In this document: piece by piece, positions 15,577 to 24,790 of the stretch
Layout: every line of letters begins with the position of its first letter
Numbering within the stretch: position 1 is the first letter of the stretch
NCBI GenBank assembly: GCA_023663185.1
Contig: JAMPHY010000010.1
Location: forward strand, 62,001-126,000
Direction of reading: 5' to 3'
Length of the DNA: 64,000 nucleotides
Source of the DNA: Clostridiales bacterium
Lineage (GTDB): Bacteria; Bacillota; Clostridia; Lachnospirales; Lachnospiraceae
The notes under the pieces: model-generated
What the model was told of the DNA's origin: nothing
Database searches by the model: none
What the model saw: only the letters and a program-made list of their open reading frames with translations
Program-made: the position numbers and the translations under genes

Positions 15577-15992
15577 TCAAACGCCACCGGCTTATCCACA
15601 AATTCGGTTTTCACCACAACATAGGGGTATGAAGGAACAAGACGCCCCTTCTCCTCCGCCCCCGGACCTATCAAATTCGTATCTATGTAGATTGCGTTTC
15701 CGGTTTCATATAAATCGTTGACCGCAATACTATATCCGCCTGTCTCTTGTTCACCATAACCGACGCAGATATACAGAAATCCTTGATCCTGAAACGTAAG
15801 TTTAAAAGGCTCCTTCTTTTTTTCTTCAATCATGGAAAGTAATTCGTCAGGCAGTTTATCCTCTGCAATCACGGTGAATTCCAAATCCTTAACCTTTTCC
15901 ATCGGGTCCTGCTCCTTGCCGCAGGCAATCACACCCATGCACAGCGTACATACTAATAATACGCTGAATATCCTTTTTAACCATTCATTCAT
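15573..15992 (-). CDS. PrcB-like lipoprotein
   Basis: The 139-aa protein has a lipoprotein signal (MNEWLKRIFSVLLVCTLCMG, lipobox VIAC, Cys 24). A C-terminal region (about 65-137) has the pattern GGYSIAVNDLYETGNAIY then YPYVVVKTE, typical of the PrcB C-terminal domain, which in other bacteria associates with a surface protease complex. A lipid-anchored location outside the membrane is expected. It lies upstream of the pyr operon on the same strand but the operon has its own promoter, so functional linkage is doubtful. Confidence 0.72.
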   Translation of the reverse strand: MNEWLKRIFSVLLVCTLCMGVIACGKEQDPMEKVKDLEFTVIAEDKLPDELLSMIEEKKKEPFKLTFQDQGFLYICVGYGEQETGGYSIAVNDLYETGNAIYIDTNLIGPGAEEKGRLVPSYPYVVVKTEFVDKPVAFD

Positions 15993-16093
15993 AGTATTAG
16001 TCTTTCCTTTAATATAATAATTTACTACTAATTTATTATCAAACGTAAAACTCTATTCCTTATTGATAAAAAAAGTGTCGCCAAAATATCTCA

Positions 16094-16135
16094 CAATTAA
16101 AATAATTTGCTTTAATTGTAAATAAGACTTATAAT
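16094..16135 (+). promoter_or_regulatory. Sigma-A promoter of the chemoreceptor gene with overlapping inverted repeat
   Basis: TTGCTT (16107-16112), 17 nt, TATAAT (16130-16135). An 8-bp perfect inverted repeat CAATTAAA (16094-16101) / TTTAATTG (16111-16118) flanks and overlaps the -35, so a regulator may act here. No sigma-D (flagellar) type promoter was evident. Confidence 0.6.
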
Positions 16136-16180
16136 TAATTTATTGGCAACAAAAACTATAGAGAAGCGGAGGGAAGTAAC

Positions 16181-17638
16181 ATGACAGAGGAGCAATATAA
16201 AAGAGCCAATAGTGCAGTATTTCCGGCGGTAGCTTTTATACTTGGCTACATTGCAGTATCCATGCTGCTGTTTACCATCTCAAGTACAGCGACATGGAGA
16301 ACATGGCTACAGTTTGTATCAGCAGTAATAGGTTTAATTATTTCAATAGCATCATATATTACATTAAGAAAAACCAAGCAATGCGGTATAATTATGATGG
16401 TGGGCGCATCAGTAGTTTACGCCATCGTAAGTTTGTTTGGAACTACAGTCGCTACATGGGCATATTCTATACCCATTTTATTTGCAGCGATAGCTTATTT
16501 AAATAAAAAGCTTATTATAGGCGGCAATGCAGTTTCCATTTTGGTTACTGTTATTCGGCTTATAATATCTATCGTAAATAATGACGACAGTTTATCAGAT
16601 TTGGTAGTTGCCGTAATCGTTCTTGCTCTTATGGCTTTTGCCTCTATCAGAGCGGTAACGCTTTTAATTCAGTTTAATGAAGAAAATATGGGCAGTATTA
16701 GAGAAGGCGCACGCAAACAAGAAGAAAATAATAAAAAGATGGTTCTTGTCGCAGATAATATTTCCAACCATTTTGAAAGTGCGATGGAAATGCTGAATGG
16801 TTTAAAAGACAGTATTGAAAGCAGCAATTTTGCGATGAATAATATTGTAGACAGTACGGAAAGCACGGCGGAAGCAATTCAAAATCAAGCGGCAATGTGC
16901 GCTGATATTCAGGATAACATGGATAAGGCTGAGGCAGGAACCAAGAAAATGCTTGAGGTATCTCAGAGTACGGATAAAACAGTTGCCGAAGGCGCAGAGG
17001 TTGTACAGGAACTTAAAGCGCAGGCGCTTAACGTAGCGGAATCAAGCAATATCACTGTTGATGTTATTGAGAGACTTACGATTAAGGTCGGGGACGTGCA
17101 AAACTTTGTAGGCGCTATATTAAACATTTCCAATCAGACCAATCTTCTTGCATTAAACGCTTCTATCGAAGCGGCGCGTGCAGGCGAGGCAGGAAAAGGA
17201 TTTGCAGTAGTAGCGGAGGAAATCAGACAATTATCCGAGCAGACTAAAGACGCCTCCAATAAGATTACAAGTATAATCGGAGAACTTATCGAAGATACTA
17301 AGCACGCTAATGAAACCATCAGCGATTCAGCGGCTTCTGTTAAAAAGCAAAATGAACTTATCGAAAATACAAAGGATAAATTTGAAAAGATTAAAGACGA
17401 GGTTACGGAGCTTGCGGAAAATATCACAAATACAGAGCAGATAATCGCAAATATCCTTGAATCCACAAGTACGATTTCGGATAATATTTCTCAACTGTCA
17501 GCGACCAGCGAAGAAGTGGCTGCTTCCTCCACCGAGAGCTTGAGCACCTTTGAAACAACAGTTAGAAATATGAAAAGCACGCAGGATATCTTAGAAAGTA
17601 TTTATATACTTGCACAGGATTTAGGCAAGGCAGAATAA
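16181..17638 (+). CDS. Methyl-accepting chemotaxis-type receptor with six-TM sensor
   Basis: The 485-aa protein has about six closely packed TM helices in residues 8-165 and no sizeable extracellular ligand domain. A long coiled-coil signalling domain follows, with the conserved tip [16 protein letters not shown] (about 320-337) and [16 protein letters not shown]. This tip binds CheA and CheW. I see no HAMP module and no C-terminal CheR pentapeptide. The architecture suggests sensing within the membrane or of membrane state rather than a periplasmic ligand. RBS GGAGGGAAG. No chemotaxis or flagellar gene is adjacent. Confidence 0.88.
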   Translation: MTEEQYKRANSAVFPAVAFILGYIAVSMLLFTISSTATWRTWLQFVSAVIGLIISIASYITLRKTKQCGIIMMVGASVVYAIVSLFGTTVATWAYSIPILFAAIAYLNKKLIIGGNAVSILVTVIRLIISIVNNDDSLSDLVVAVIVLALMAFASIRAVTLLIQFNEENMGSIREGARKQEENNKKMVLVADNISNHFESAMEMLNGLKDSIESSNFAMNNIVDSTESTAEAIQNQAAMCADIQDNMDKAEAGTKKMLEVSQSTDKTVAEGAEVVQELKAQALNVAESSNITVDVIERLTIKVGDVQNFVGAILNISNQTNLLALNASIEAARAGEAGKGFAVVAEEIRQLSEQTKDASNKITSIIGELIEDTKHANETISDSAASVKKQNELIENTKDKFEKIKDEVTELAENITNTEQIIANILESTSTISDNISQLSATSEEVAASSTESLSTFETTVRNMKSTQDILESIYILAQDLGKAE

Positions 17639-17673
17639 TTGTGCAAAATTTTTTATAAAGGAAATAGAACTAT

Positions 17674-18414
17674 ATGATACGGCTTATATTAATTCTTCTT
17701 TTTGTTTTATTATTTTTAATCGGCAGTATTCCGCTGCTTATTGTTGAATATTTTATAGGTAAATTTAATATGGATTTAAAGAACCGCAGCTCGCTTGCCA
17801 TTGTCAACTGGGCGTTTCGCGGCTGTCTTCGTATTGCAGGAACCAAAGTTACCGTACTCGGCGAAGAAAATGTGCCAAAGGACGAACCGGTATTGTACAT
17901 TGGTAACCATCGCAGCTATTTTGACATTTTAATTACCTATATCAGAGTTCCAAGACCTACCGGTTATATTGCTAAGAAAGAAATGCTTAGATATCCTCTT
18001 CTGCGTGATTGGATGAAATATCTTCACTGTCTTTTCTTAGACAGAAAGGATATCAAGCAGGGATTAAAAACGATTCTGGAAGGCATTGAGAAGGTTAAAT
18101 CCGGCATCTCCATCTGTATATTTCCGGAGGGGACGAGAAATAAAGTCAACGATACATTTATGCCGTTCCGTGAGGGAAGCTTCAAAATAGCTGAAAAAAC
18201 AGGCTGCGCCATTGTTCCTATGAGCATCAACAACTCTGCAGCTATTTTTGAAGACCATCTTCCCAAAATCAAGAAAGCCCACGTCATATTAGAATATGGA
18301 AAGCCTATTTACATGAACGAAATGACAAGAGAGGAAAAGAAGGGTATCGGCGCTAAAGTTCAGGCGGTTATAATGGAAACTTACTTTAAAAACAAAGAAC
18401 TTTTCTCAGAATAG
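17674..18414 (+). CDS. plsC: 1-acyl-sn-glycerol-3-phosphate acyltransferase
   Basis: The 246-aa membrane-bound acyltransferase makes phosphatidic acid from lysophosphatidic acid. An N-terminal hydrophobic anchor (1-25) precedes the catalytic HX4D motif NHRSYFD (His79, Asp84); FPEGTRN and PMSINNS are the usual glycerol-phosphate and acyl-binding motifs. Length is typical of PlsC. It follows the chemoreceptor by 35 nt with a weak GGAAA site and is convergent with the GH9-like gene, leaving only 6 bp between stops. Confidence 0.88.
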   Translation: MIRLILILLFVLLFLIGSIPLLIVEYFIGKFNMDLKNRSSLAIVNWAFRGCLRIAGTKVTVLGEENVPKDEPVLYIGNHRSYFDILITYIRVPRPTGYIAKKEMLRYPLLRDWMKYLHCLFLDRKDIKQGLKTILEGIEKVKSGISICIFPEGTRNKVNDTFMPFREGSFKIAEKTGCAIVPMSINNSAAIFEDHLPKIKKAHVILEYGKPIYMNEMTREEKKGIGAKVQAVIMETYFKNKELFSE

Positions 18415-18420
18415 GGGGGC

Positions 18421-19980
18421 TTAGTTCCCCTCTATCGCACTTATCATAAGTATAAGCTCTGCGTTCAAATCCACCTGATTCATTATTCCCAGCTTTTCGC
18501 TTATCTTCTTATAGTTCCTGCTTCCCACGCCGTCGATATAACAGATAGATTGAGCGTTTCTTCCCAGAAAATAATGTAAATGGTTTTCCAGTACGGTAGT
18601 ATACTCATGATTTGTTATAATATGGTCTACAACTGCGAGCCTTGTCATTTTTTGAAGCAGCAGCGCATTATTATCCTGTTCAGCATTTCCCTCGGTTAGA
18701 TATTTGGAAGCTTTAGAGTCATAGGAAATTTCTTCCACATCTCTCATTAATTTACTGATTACTTTAGCGCACAGATTGGAATCAACTTTTTGCTTAGTCG
18801 AAAGATAGGTTACGCAACCCCAGAACACACTATCCGAGTACATGTCGAGTTCGCTTTCATTTTCCAGATAGTTATGAACCACCTTCCTATAAGTATATGT
18901 TCCGGTTGCCCTATACAACTCTGTAGCCGCAAAAAAATAGTCTTCCGGCAACACATCATTAATATACTCGCCTGCATACCGATATGCCCTGTCTGCCGCC
19001 TTAATGCACTGTGTTGCGAAGTCCATATCATAATTCTGATACAAATAACTGAATTTCGCCATAGCAGCGGCAAAGTGAATCGTTGCGTCCATTGTAACTT
19101 GTTCAATATAAAGCTGGTAAGAAGTGCTGGAACCATTCATAACGCTGACAGCCGAATAGACTGCTCCACTTTTGGTATCCTGCATTTTAAGCAGCCAGTC
19201 TACCTCATATTTTATCTCATCAATTATGTCCGGAATTCCATTTTCACTCTCTGGAATCCCTACATCGTCAGTAAATACATCTGCATAAAGTTCATAGGCT
19301 AAAAGCAGATTATTAATTGCATTGCAGCACTTTACCACGTCTCTTTTGCCGGTTTCATCAATATGCCAACCGCCTGATATGTCTATCTGCACTCCGGTAT
19401 CTTCTTCGTACTTTGCCATTTTGGTATGACATGCGTTATGAGCCGCATCGCCGGCGAACTCTGTCGAAAGCGTAAGACCGCAGCGGCTATAATAATATTG
19501 TTTCAAGGTATTATTAAAAATGTCTTTATAAGGTTCCTGCTCAATTATAAATGGATATGAGCGTCCGATTATTTCCGCCTGTAAATAATATGTTCCAGAT
19601 ATACTATATTCAGAAAAATCCCCGTAACTGATATTTTCCTGTGTGGTATCATTATATCCCTTTTGTTCAATAGCGCCTGTATATACGGTCTCGCCTGTAG
19701 AAGCGTCAATTAAATCATATGTATCCGGAAGGGTTTCCCCCCGAAATATCGCTATCTTTTTACTATCTGCGGAATATCCGACCTGATTGACTACGATTTC
19801 GGGAAGCGATTCCGGAATGACATAATCAAATTCCGGAGTCAAGCCCAGACTGACAATCTCTTCCACCGGTTCGTCAATTTCCTCTTCCTGTGAAAATAAA
19901 GAATCAATCTCGGCGCACCCCGACAATATACTTATACATAAAAATACGGATACTATACTGTATATGTGTTTTTTCTTCAT
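18421..19980 (-). CDS. Glycoside hydrolase family 9-like lipoprotein with altered catalytic motif
   Basis: The 519-aa protein has a lipoprotein signal (lipobox ILSGC, Cys 22), an acidic linker, a CelD-type N-terminal Ig-like domain (about 60-150; VNQVGYSADSKKIAIF, GTYYLQA) and an (alpha/alpha)6 GH9-like domain (about 155-515). GH9 enzymes hydrolyse beta-1,4-glucans. At the position of the GH9 base motif DAGD the sequence reads GGWHIDETGKRD, so one or both aspartates are missing. The NAELIL near the end may align with the catalytic acid Glu. It may bind glycans or act on a different substrate. Confidence 0.72.
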   Translation of the reverse strand: MKKKHIYSIVSVFLCISILSGCAEIDSLFSQEEEIDEPVEEIVSLGLTPEFDYVIPESLPEIVVNQVGYSADSKKIAIFRGETLPDTYDLIDASTGETVYTGAIEQKGYNDTTQENISYGDFSEYSISGTYYLQAEIIGRSYPFIIEQEPYKDIFNNTLKQYYYSRCGLTLSTEFAGDAAHNACHTKMAKYEEDTGVQIDISGGWHIDETGKRDVVKCCNAINNLLLAYELYADVFTDDVGIPESENGIPDIIDEIKYEVDWLLKMQDTKSGAVYSAVSVMNGSSTSYQLYIEQVTMDATIHFAAAMAKFSYLYQNYDMDFATQCIKAADRAYRYAGEYINDVLPEDYFFAATELYRATGTYTYRKVVHNYLENESELDMYSDSVFWGCVTYLSTKQKVDSNLCAKVISKLMRDVEEISYDSKASKYLTEGNAEQDNNALLLQKMTRLAVVDHIITNHEYTTVLENHLHYFLGRNAQSICYIDGVGSRNYKKISEKLGIMNQVDLNAELILMISAIEGN

Positions 19981-20022
19981 AAATTTACCTATGCTTGTTT
20001 TTCTTTCGCTGAACTTAGTATA

Positions 20023-21192
20023 TCATATTATTTTCGCATTTTCATCATAATATACAATTTTTTCTTCTATTATCGTGCATAGCGTCCTGTTAAATACTTC
20101 CATTGGGTTGCCTTCAAAGATAACCACATCTGCGTCCTTACCTACTTCCAGACTGCCTACTCTGTCAGCCATACCGCATATTCTCGCCGCATTTATGGTA
20201 ATTGAGCGTAAGCCCTCTTCCCATGCAAGCCCCGATTTAACGGCAAGTCCGGCACAAATTGGCAGAAATTGTATCATGGAAACAGGATGGTCTGTAGTGA
20301 TTGCGGTGCACACGCCCGCCCTATTTAAAATTCCAGCCGTCTTAAACGCCATATTCTGTACTTCTATTTTATTTCTGCTCGCCATATCGGGACCGACTAT
20401 CGCAGGAAAACCGCTGTCTCTTATTTCCTCCGCGATAAGATGTCCCTCACTGCAATGGTCTAGTGTCATGGACAAACCAAACTCTTTAGCTATGCGGATA
20501 GCGGTTAAGATATCGTCCGCGCGATGAACATGCGCCTTTAACGGTATTTTTCCTTCCAGTACCGGAAGCCAGCATTCATATCTGAAATCTTTTTCAAAAT
20601 TCTTATCCGCATTTCTTTTTTTCTGATATGCTTTTGCTTCAAAAAGTTCTCTACGCAGCATCGCAGCTATCGCCATTCTGGTAGCCGGAGATGTATTCTG
20701 ACCGGAAAAATTTACCTTTGGATTTTCTCCAAAGGCAATTTTCATCGCGGCAGGCGCCTTAACTATCATATCGTCTATACATCTTCCATGCGTCTTGATA
20801 AAAGCAAACTGCCCGCCCACCACATTAGAGCTTCCCGGTCCCACCATGGCAGAAGTAATTCCGGCACGCAGCGCGTCGTCAAACGCTGCGTCCATCGGAT
20901 TAATTGCGTCAATGGCGCGAAGGTATGGAGTAAGCGGATCTACGTTCTCGTTACAGTCGTCGCCCTCCATTCCCTTCTTTTCCTCAGTGATACCCATATG
21001 GCAATGCGCTTCTATAATTCCGGGCATTACAAGATTGCCCTTCGCATCAATAACATTACTGTCGTTTCTATTTTTCGGGCAGTCCTTCATATTCCCGATA
21101 GCGCTAATCTTCCCATTATCCATCGATATAAAGCCATCTTCATATTTATTGCCTGCCATCGTCTTTATATTTCCATTTATAATTGTAAGCAT
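20023..21192 (-). CDS. Amidohydrolase (imidazolonepropionase-like)
   Basis: The 389-aa metal-dependent hydrolase has a small beta domain at both ends (DAKGNLVMPGIIEAHCHMG; VGSLEVGKDADVVIFEG) around a TIM barrel. Metal ligands visible are HCH (HxH), KAHVHRADD, LDHCSEGH and the late Asp in TTDHPV. The closest general type is the imidazolonepropionase/uncharacterised amidohydrolase group; substrate cannot be assigned. No histidine-degradation genes are nearby, so a role in that pathway is not supported. The GH9-like lipoprotein gene follows it after 42 bp. Confidence 0.82.
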   Translation of the reverse strand: MLTIINGNIKTMAGNKYEDGFISMDNGKISAIGNMKDCPKNRNDSNVIDAKGNLVMPGIIEAHCHMGITEEKKGMEGDDCNENVDPLTPYLRAIDAINPMDAAFDDALRAGITSAMVGPGSSNVVGGQFAFIKTHGRCIDDMIVKAPAAMKIAFGENPKVNFSGQNTSPATRMAIAAMLRRELFEAKAYQKKRNADKNFEKDFRYECWLPVLEGKIPLKAHVHRADDILTAIRIAKEFGLSMTLDHCSEGHLIAEEIRDSGFPAIVGPDMASRNKIEVQNMAFKTAGILNRAGVCTAITTDHPVSMIQFLPICAGLAVKSGLAWEEGLRSITINAARICGMADRVGSLEVGKDADVVIFEGNPMEVFNRTLCTIIEEKIVYYDENAKII

Positions 21193-21209
21193 ATGATATT
21201 CTCTTTCTA

Positions 21210-21289
21210 GAGTTTAGGCTAAATGAACAAAATAAGGGGTGACTTGCCACCGCATCGGAACCCCGTTTTTGTTCATTTTGCCTAAACTC
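21210..21289. repeat. Long intergenic palindrome / bidirectional terminator-like hairpin
   Basis: A roughly 30-bp stem pairs 21210-21240 with 21260-21289 (one base bulged, few mismatches) around a 19-nt loop. It lies between the spoIIQ-type gene and the amidohydrolase gene. The inner GGGGT/ACCCC stem is followed on the minus strand by TTATTTTG, so it could end the spoIID-spoIIQ transcript. Confidence 0.6.
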
Positions 21290-21299
21290 ATAACTAAAT

Positions 21300-22304
21300 T
21301 TACTGGCTCAGCTTACTCATAGGATTCACCGGCTCCCCGTCCTTTGTCAGCTTAAAGAATACATTCGCGCCTTCTGAGCTGTAATATTTGGTCGGGTGCG
21401 CCACGTTTCCGATTATATCCCCTGCCGCTACATAACTTCCTTCGCTTACAGTAATATTATCAAGCTGTCCGTAAGTCAGTTCATATTGATTGCCTAAATC
21501 CATGATTACCGTATTGCCAAGCTGTGAATCATAAGCCACGGAAACCACTCTGCCGTCTGCTGCCGCAGTAATCGTCTCTCCCTCCGTTGCTTCGATTACT
21601 ATTCCGGGATTATATTTATATTGCTGCAATGTCGCAAAATATATAGTCTTGTCCATGCTATAATTTATCAGAATATTTCCGACTATCGGCCACATAAGAC
21701 CGTCTTCCTCGTTAAAGTCCAATAGCGGCTGAACAGTAGTAGCAATCGCCTCTTCTGCCGCTTCATCAGAAGCGCTGCTTTCCGATACGCTAGATGCTGT
21801 GGACTCATTTGGCGTATCTGGCTGTTTTGTATCATTTTCACTCTCGGAAGGTTTAGACGCCTTAGCCTCTCCTTCTTTACTTTCATCAAACATACCTTCG
21901 TCATTGTCGCTGCTTGTCTTTGAATTATCTTTTTTGTTTTTTTGCCCGCTCTTTGCCGAGTCCTGCGCATTCTCTTTGTCTGCTTCTTCCGATGAATTTT
22001 CGGACTCTTTTAAGGCGCTATCCACATTCTCTACGCTGTCTGAGTTAGCCTCTTGAAAACTCGGATCATAATCCAAGTCATCAGTTCCTATTTCTGCAAA
22101 AAGAGCCTCGTCAACTTCCTTTGGCAATGCGTTTTCATCGGTTTCAATCACACTGAAATCCAGAACATTGCTCTCTTCTTCCGTCTGTCTATTGCTTCTG
22201 ACGAAAATACCCGTTGCCGTGAGCGCTGTCAACACAAGTACTGCTGAAGCCAGCATAATGATTCGTTCTTTACTAACACCATTTTTATTCCTTTTCATGC
22301 CCAT
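21300..22304 (-). CDS. spoIIQ: SpoIIQ-type sporulation protein, degenerate M23 domain
   Basis: The 334-aa protein has one N-terminal TM (about 16-38), a long acidic, Ser/Glu-rich linker (about 45-205) and a C-terminal LytM/M23 fold (about 210-332). The zinc-ligand positions are replaced (GIVIEATEG for the HxxxD site, NVFFKLTKDG for HxH), so it is probably inactive as a peptidase. Position directly downstream of spoIID on the same strand matches the spoIID-spoIIQ order common in Clostridia, where SpoIIQ pairs with SpoIIIAH across the forespore membranes. Assignment rests on context plus architecture. Confidence 0.72.
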   Translation of the reverse strand: MGMKRNKNGVSKERIIMLASAVLVLTALTATGIFVRSNRQTEEESNVLDFSVIETDENALPKEVDEALFAEIGTDDLDYDPSFQEANSDSVENVDSALKESENSSEEADKENAQDSAKSGQKNKKDNSKTSSDNDEGMFDESKEGEAKASKPSESENDTKQPDTPNESTASSVSESSASDEAAEEAIATTVQPLLDFNEEDGLMWPIVGNILINYSMDKTIYFATLQQYKYNPGIVIEATEGETITAAADGRVVSVAYDSQLGNTVIMDLGNQYELTYGQLDNITVSEGSYVAAGDIIGNVAHPTKYYSSEGANVFFKLTKDGEPVNPMSKLSQ

Positions 22305-22376
22305 AATTTAAACTTTGCCTCCTACTGAGAAATCATTTTCGTTTTATGGTGTTTAGTCTTTCCCGAATCTTACATA

Positions 22377-23387
22377 TTATTCAATTTTTGCTAATTCTGT
22401 ATTAAAAAAGTAATTTTTCAAAATCTGGTCGAAGCTTTCACCCGAAGCCGCTCTCTTGTTAGCGTCATACTGACTCATGCCAAAACCGTGCCCTACCCCC
22501 TTAATATGAAAAACTACCGACTCGTCAAGCCACTCCACCTGAAAACAGGCTGAATTAAGCCCAAATTTATTACGGAAGGTTTCACCGCTGCATTTATTTC
22601 CACGGGCACTAATCTCCGTCACATAGCCTGCACTGTCATATGTAAACTCAAGTTCTTCCCACAGTTCCTGCGATTTATCGGTTATTTCAAACAACTCGCT
22701 TACCATCATGCAGTATTCTTCTTTTGGCACCGTTTCCTGCGTCTGAAAATTATCCGCCTGAATATCCTGACCGCATTCCACATTTACAAGATATGGATAT
22801 TCGCTGTTTCCCCAGACTTCCTTTGCGCTTCTGGTCTGACCGCTGCTAATGGGGAAAAAAGCCGCCTTGACCGGCTTACCTTCATAGGCAAGAAAAATTC
22901 CGTCCGTCTCACTTACTGCCTGCTCATATAATGTATCTCCATCTGCGCCGAATGTTTCCTTCTTATTATGCAGAACCGCATCGTCCTGTATTATAAGCGA
23001 ATCCCCGCTATCAATAAAAAGCCGCCACAGCTCCGTCCTAAGAAGCACCGTCTGCGCTTTTAATGCCTCCAATTCATACTGCATACTTCCGTCCTCTGCA
23101 CGCGGCATTGTAATTTCCAGCTTACGAGTAAGATATTCCTGCATATTCATGCGCCTGATTCCCCAGCTCTGTGAAAGCCTTACCTCATACCGCCCGTCTA
23201 TTCCCATAGTTTCACCGGTCGCGCTGTCAAGGAACAAATTCGTTTCTTCTCCTATATGCCCCCACAGGCACGCAATCACATAGGGCAATAAAAAAACAAA
23301 CAAAAGTATAGCGCCGATGTCCCGATACGGACTCATTTCACGCATACCTTTGTTTGTTCTATTATGGACGATTCTAAACTTATTCAT
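22377..23387 (-). CDS. spoIID: Stage II sporulation protein D (lytic transglycosylase)
   Basis: The 336-aa protein has one N-terminal TM (about 24-46) and a SpoIID/LytB domain. Seen motifs are LEALKAQTVLLRTELW, with the Glu that is catalytic in characterised SpoIID, SSGQTRSAKEVWG, PYLVNVEC, and the C-terminal GHGFGMSQYDANKRAASG. SpoIID cleaves glycan strands during engulfment, working with SpoIIP/SpoIIM. RBS GAGGGG, 6 nt before ATG. Upstream of spoIIQ with a 72-nt gap. Confidence 0.88.
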   Translation of the reverse strand: MNKFRIVHNRTNKGMREMSPYRDIGAILLFVFLLPYVIACLWGHIGEETNLFLDSATGETMGIDGRYEVRLSQSWGIRRMNMQEYLTRKLEITMPRAEDGSMQYELEALKAQTVLLRTELWRLFIDSGDSLIIQDDAVLHNKKETFGADGDTLYEQAVSETDGIFLAYEGKPVKAAFFPISSGQTRSAKEVWGNSEYPYLVNVECGQDIQADNFQTQETVPKEEYCMMVSELFEITDKSQELWEELEFTYDSAGYVTEISARGNKCSGETFRNKFGLNSACFQVEWLDESVVFHIKGVGHGFGMSQYDANKRAASGESFDQILKNYFFNTELAKIE

Positions 23388-23482
23388 AGCGCACCCCTCT
23401 TAATTCTATGTAGAAGTGTGCTTATTAATACTTTAAAGATGACTCATAACCATTCAGCAGCTTCACGGTTATGATAATTCTA

Positions 23483-24571
23483 TTATTGTGCCAGATCCAA
23501 GTGCTGTACGGTTCCGACATTGCCGTTTTCATACAGGAAGATGCCTGTATTCCTGATTACGCCGTTGCTACGGTTATCTGTCATGGAATTAAGCGCAAAC
23601 TCCGTTGCTGAATTTTGTAGGCAGATAGCTCCCACGCCTGCCTCTTTAAGAGTGTACAGCTTATCCTTACCGTTTTCGTCCTTAGTCCAGATTAGCAGTT
23701 TTTCCCATACATCATCGTCTTCGTCAATCCAGCCGTCACCATCGCTGTCATATACAGCTAAATCTCCAAAGCCGTTGCCTGATTTAGTTCCAAACAGTTC
23801 ATTTCCATCATTAATGATACCGTCATTATTCAAATCTAAGGCGAGAAAACCGCTGCCTGCCTGCAAAGAAGAAATTTCTTCCTTCTCTCCGTCACAGTCT
23901 AAATCAAAGAAAAACTTCTGGTCGGAAAGCTGTGCAATATTTGCGTTCAAATTAATAACCAGCGGATCCGTATAAGTAGTATTCAATACCTCAAGACCAT
24001 AGTTTTCTTCGTAATACTCTGCAAAGCTCCTGCTCATTTCCAGATTAAGTCCGAAGTTTATCTCCCTGCCGTCAGCCGTTCTAACAACTCCGTTAGTGTT
24101 AAAAGATGTCGTTTCCGCTTCATAGTGAAAAGACTGATTGGAAACTCCGAAAAACGTTCTGGAAGATAGTCCCTGCGAACTAAAACCCGAAGAACCTGAA
24201 CCGGCGCCCCATATTTCATCTAGCGTTTGTCTGTGGCGGTCTCCAAACAAAAGATACATAAGAAATTTCATACAATGCTGCCTTATGCTCTCCCTTGCCT
24301 CTAACTCTTCATGACTTGACGATACCCTGCCTGTATTGGACAGGCTCCTAAAGTGAAGCGTAATATCGTTTAGAGCGTTCTGCGCGTTATCGCTCTCTTC
24401 CGTATTCTCTGCTTCTCCTTCCATTCCCAGAAAGCTTCCAAGAAATCCATTTCCATTTTCAGCCGCTAAGCTTCCTGTTTTGCCCGTATGAAATGAACGG
24501 ACATTTCTTGCTGTTACAGAAGAATATCTTCTGGCGGATTCCATTCCTATACTGCTGGAATCAATTCTCAA
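23483..24571 (-). CDS. Calcium-binding-type protein with EF-hand-like Asp-rich loops
   Basis: The 362-aa protein has no signal peptide. Its N-terminal half is Ser/Asn-rich and low in hydrophobics. The C-terminal half carries several D-x-D/N-x-D-G loops: DLDCDGEKEEI, DLNNDGIINDGNELFG and YDSDGDGWIDEDDDVW (about 222-285). These match EF-hand or dockerin-like calcium sites seen in a Clostridia family of unknown role. The protein could be released by a non-classical route. The gene lies behind a structured leader ending in an intrinsic terminator, which suggests controlled expression. Confidence 0.68.
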   Translation of the reverse strand: MRIDSSSIGMESARRYSSVTARNVRSFHTGKTGSLAAENGNGFLGSFLGMEGEAENTEESDNAQNALNDITLHFRSLSNTGRVSSSHEELEARESIRQHCMKFLMYLLFGDRHRQTLDEIWGAGSGSSGFSSQGLSSRTFFGVSNQSFHYEAETTSFNTNGVVRTADGREINFGLNLEMSRSFAEYYEENYGLEVLNTTYTDPLVINLNANIAQLSDQKFFFDLDCDGEKEEISSLQAGSGFLALDLNNDGIINDGNELFGTKSGNGFGDLAVYDSDGDGWIDEDDDVWEKLLIWTKDENGKDKLYTLKEAGVGAICLQNSATEFALNSMTDNRSNGVIRNTGIFLYENGNVGTVQHLDLAQ

Positions 24572-24605
24572 TAATACCTCCTTTGCTCCACCCTATTTTG
24601 CCGTC

Positions 24606-24716
24606 ACAAAATAAAAAGATGGTATCTTACTTGGAAATCCTTTTCCTATAAAACACCATCCGTGGGCAGACATTATTAAATATTCAAGGAATGACCGTCT
24701 GGCCAAGAGCAGCCAC
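24606..24716 (-). promoter_or_regulatory. Structured leader RNA with terminator (attenuator or riboswitch candidate)
   Basis: Reading the minus strand, a nested hairpin (GTGG/CCAC at 24716-24713 and 24665-24662, inner CAGAC/GTCTG pairing) is followed directly by a long terminator. The terminator stem is GATGGT (24660-24655) with ACCATC (24623-24618), an inner GGAAA/TTTCC pair, then TTTTTATTTT. It ends about 35 nt before the start of the calcium-binding-type gene. It does not match TPP, SAM, FMN, glycine, lysine, purine, cobalamin, c-di-GMP or T-box signatures that I checked by eye. Confidence 0.55.
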
Positions 24717-24790
24717 CCCCTGTGATTTATATATCGGCCTTTTAATTTTTTTCTTTAATTTTTTTAACAAAATCTTCTAAACTTATTAAT

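Noticed and set aside
18415-18435. Shared terminator between plsC and the GH9-like gene
   Set aside because: The G-run and C-run around 18415-18438 form only a short stem without a T-run; too weak to annotate.
23388-23482. Sigma-E promoter of spoIID (CATAGAAT near 23400)
   Set aside because: The -10-like motif lies too close to the ribosome site for a normal start, and the -35 match is poor.
24606-24716. T-box or c-di-GMP riboswitch
   Set aside because: The GGGTGG segment is not in the T-box context and there is no matching specifier loop; c-di-GMP core motifs are absent.
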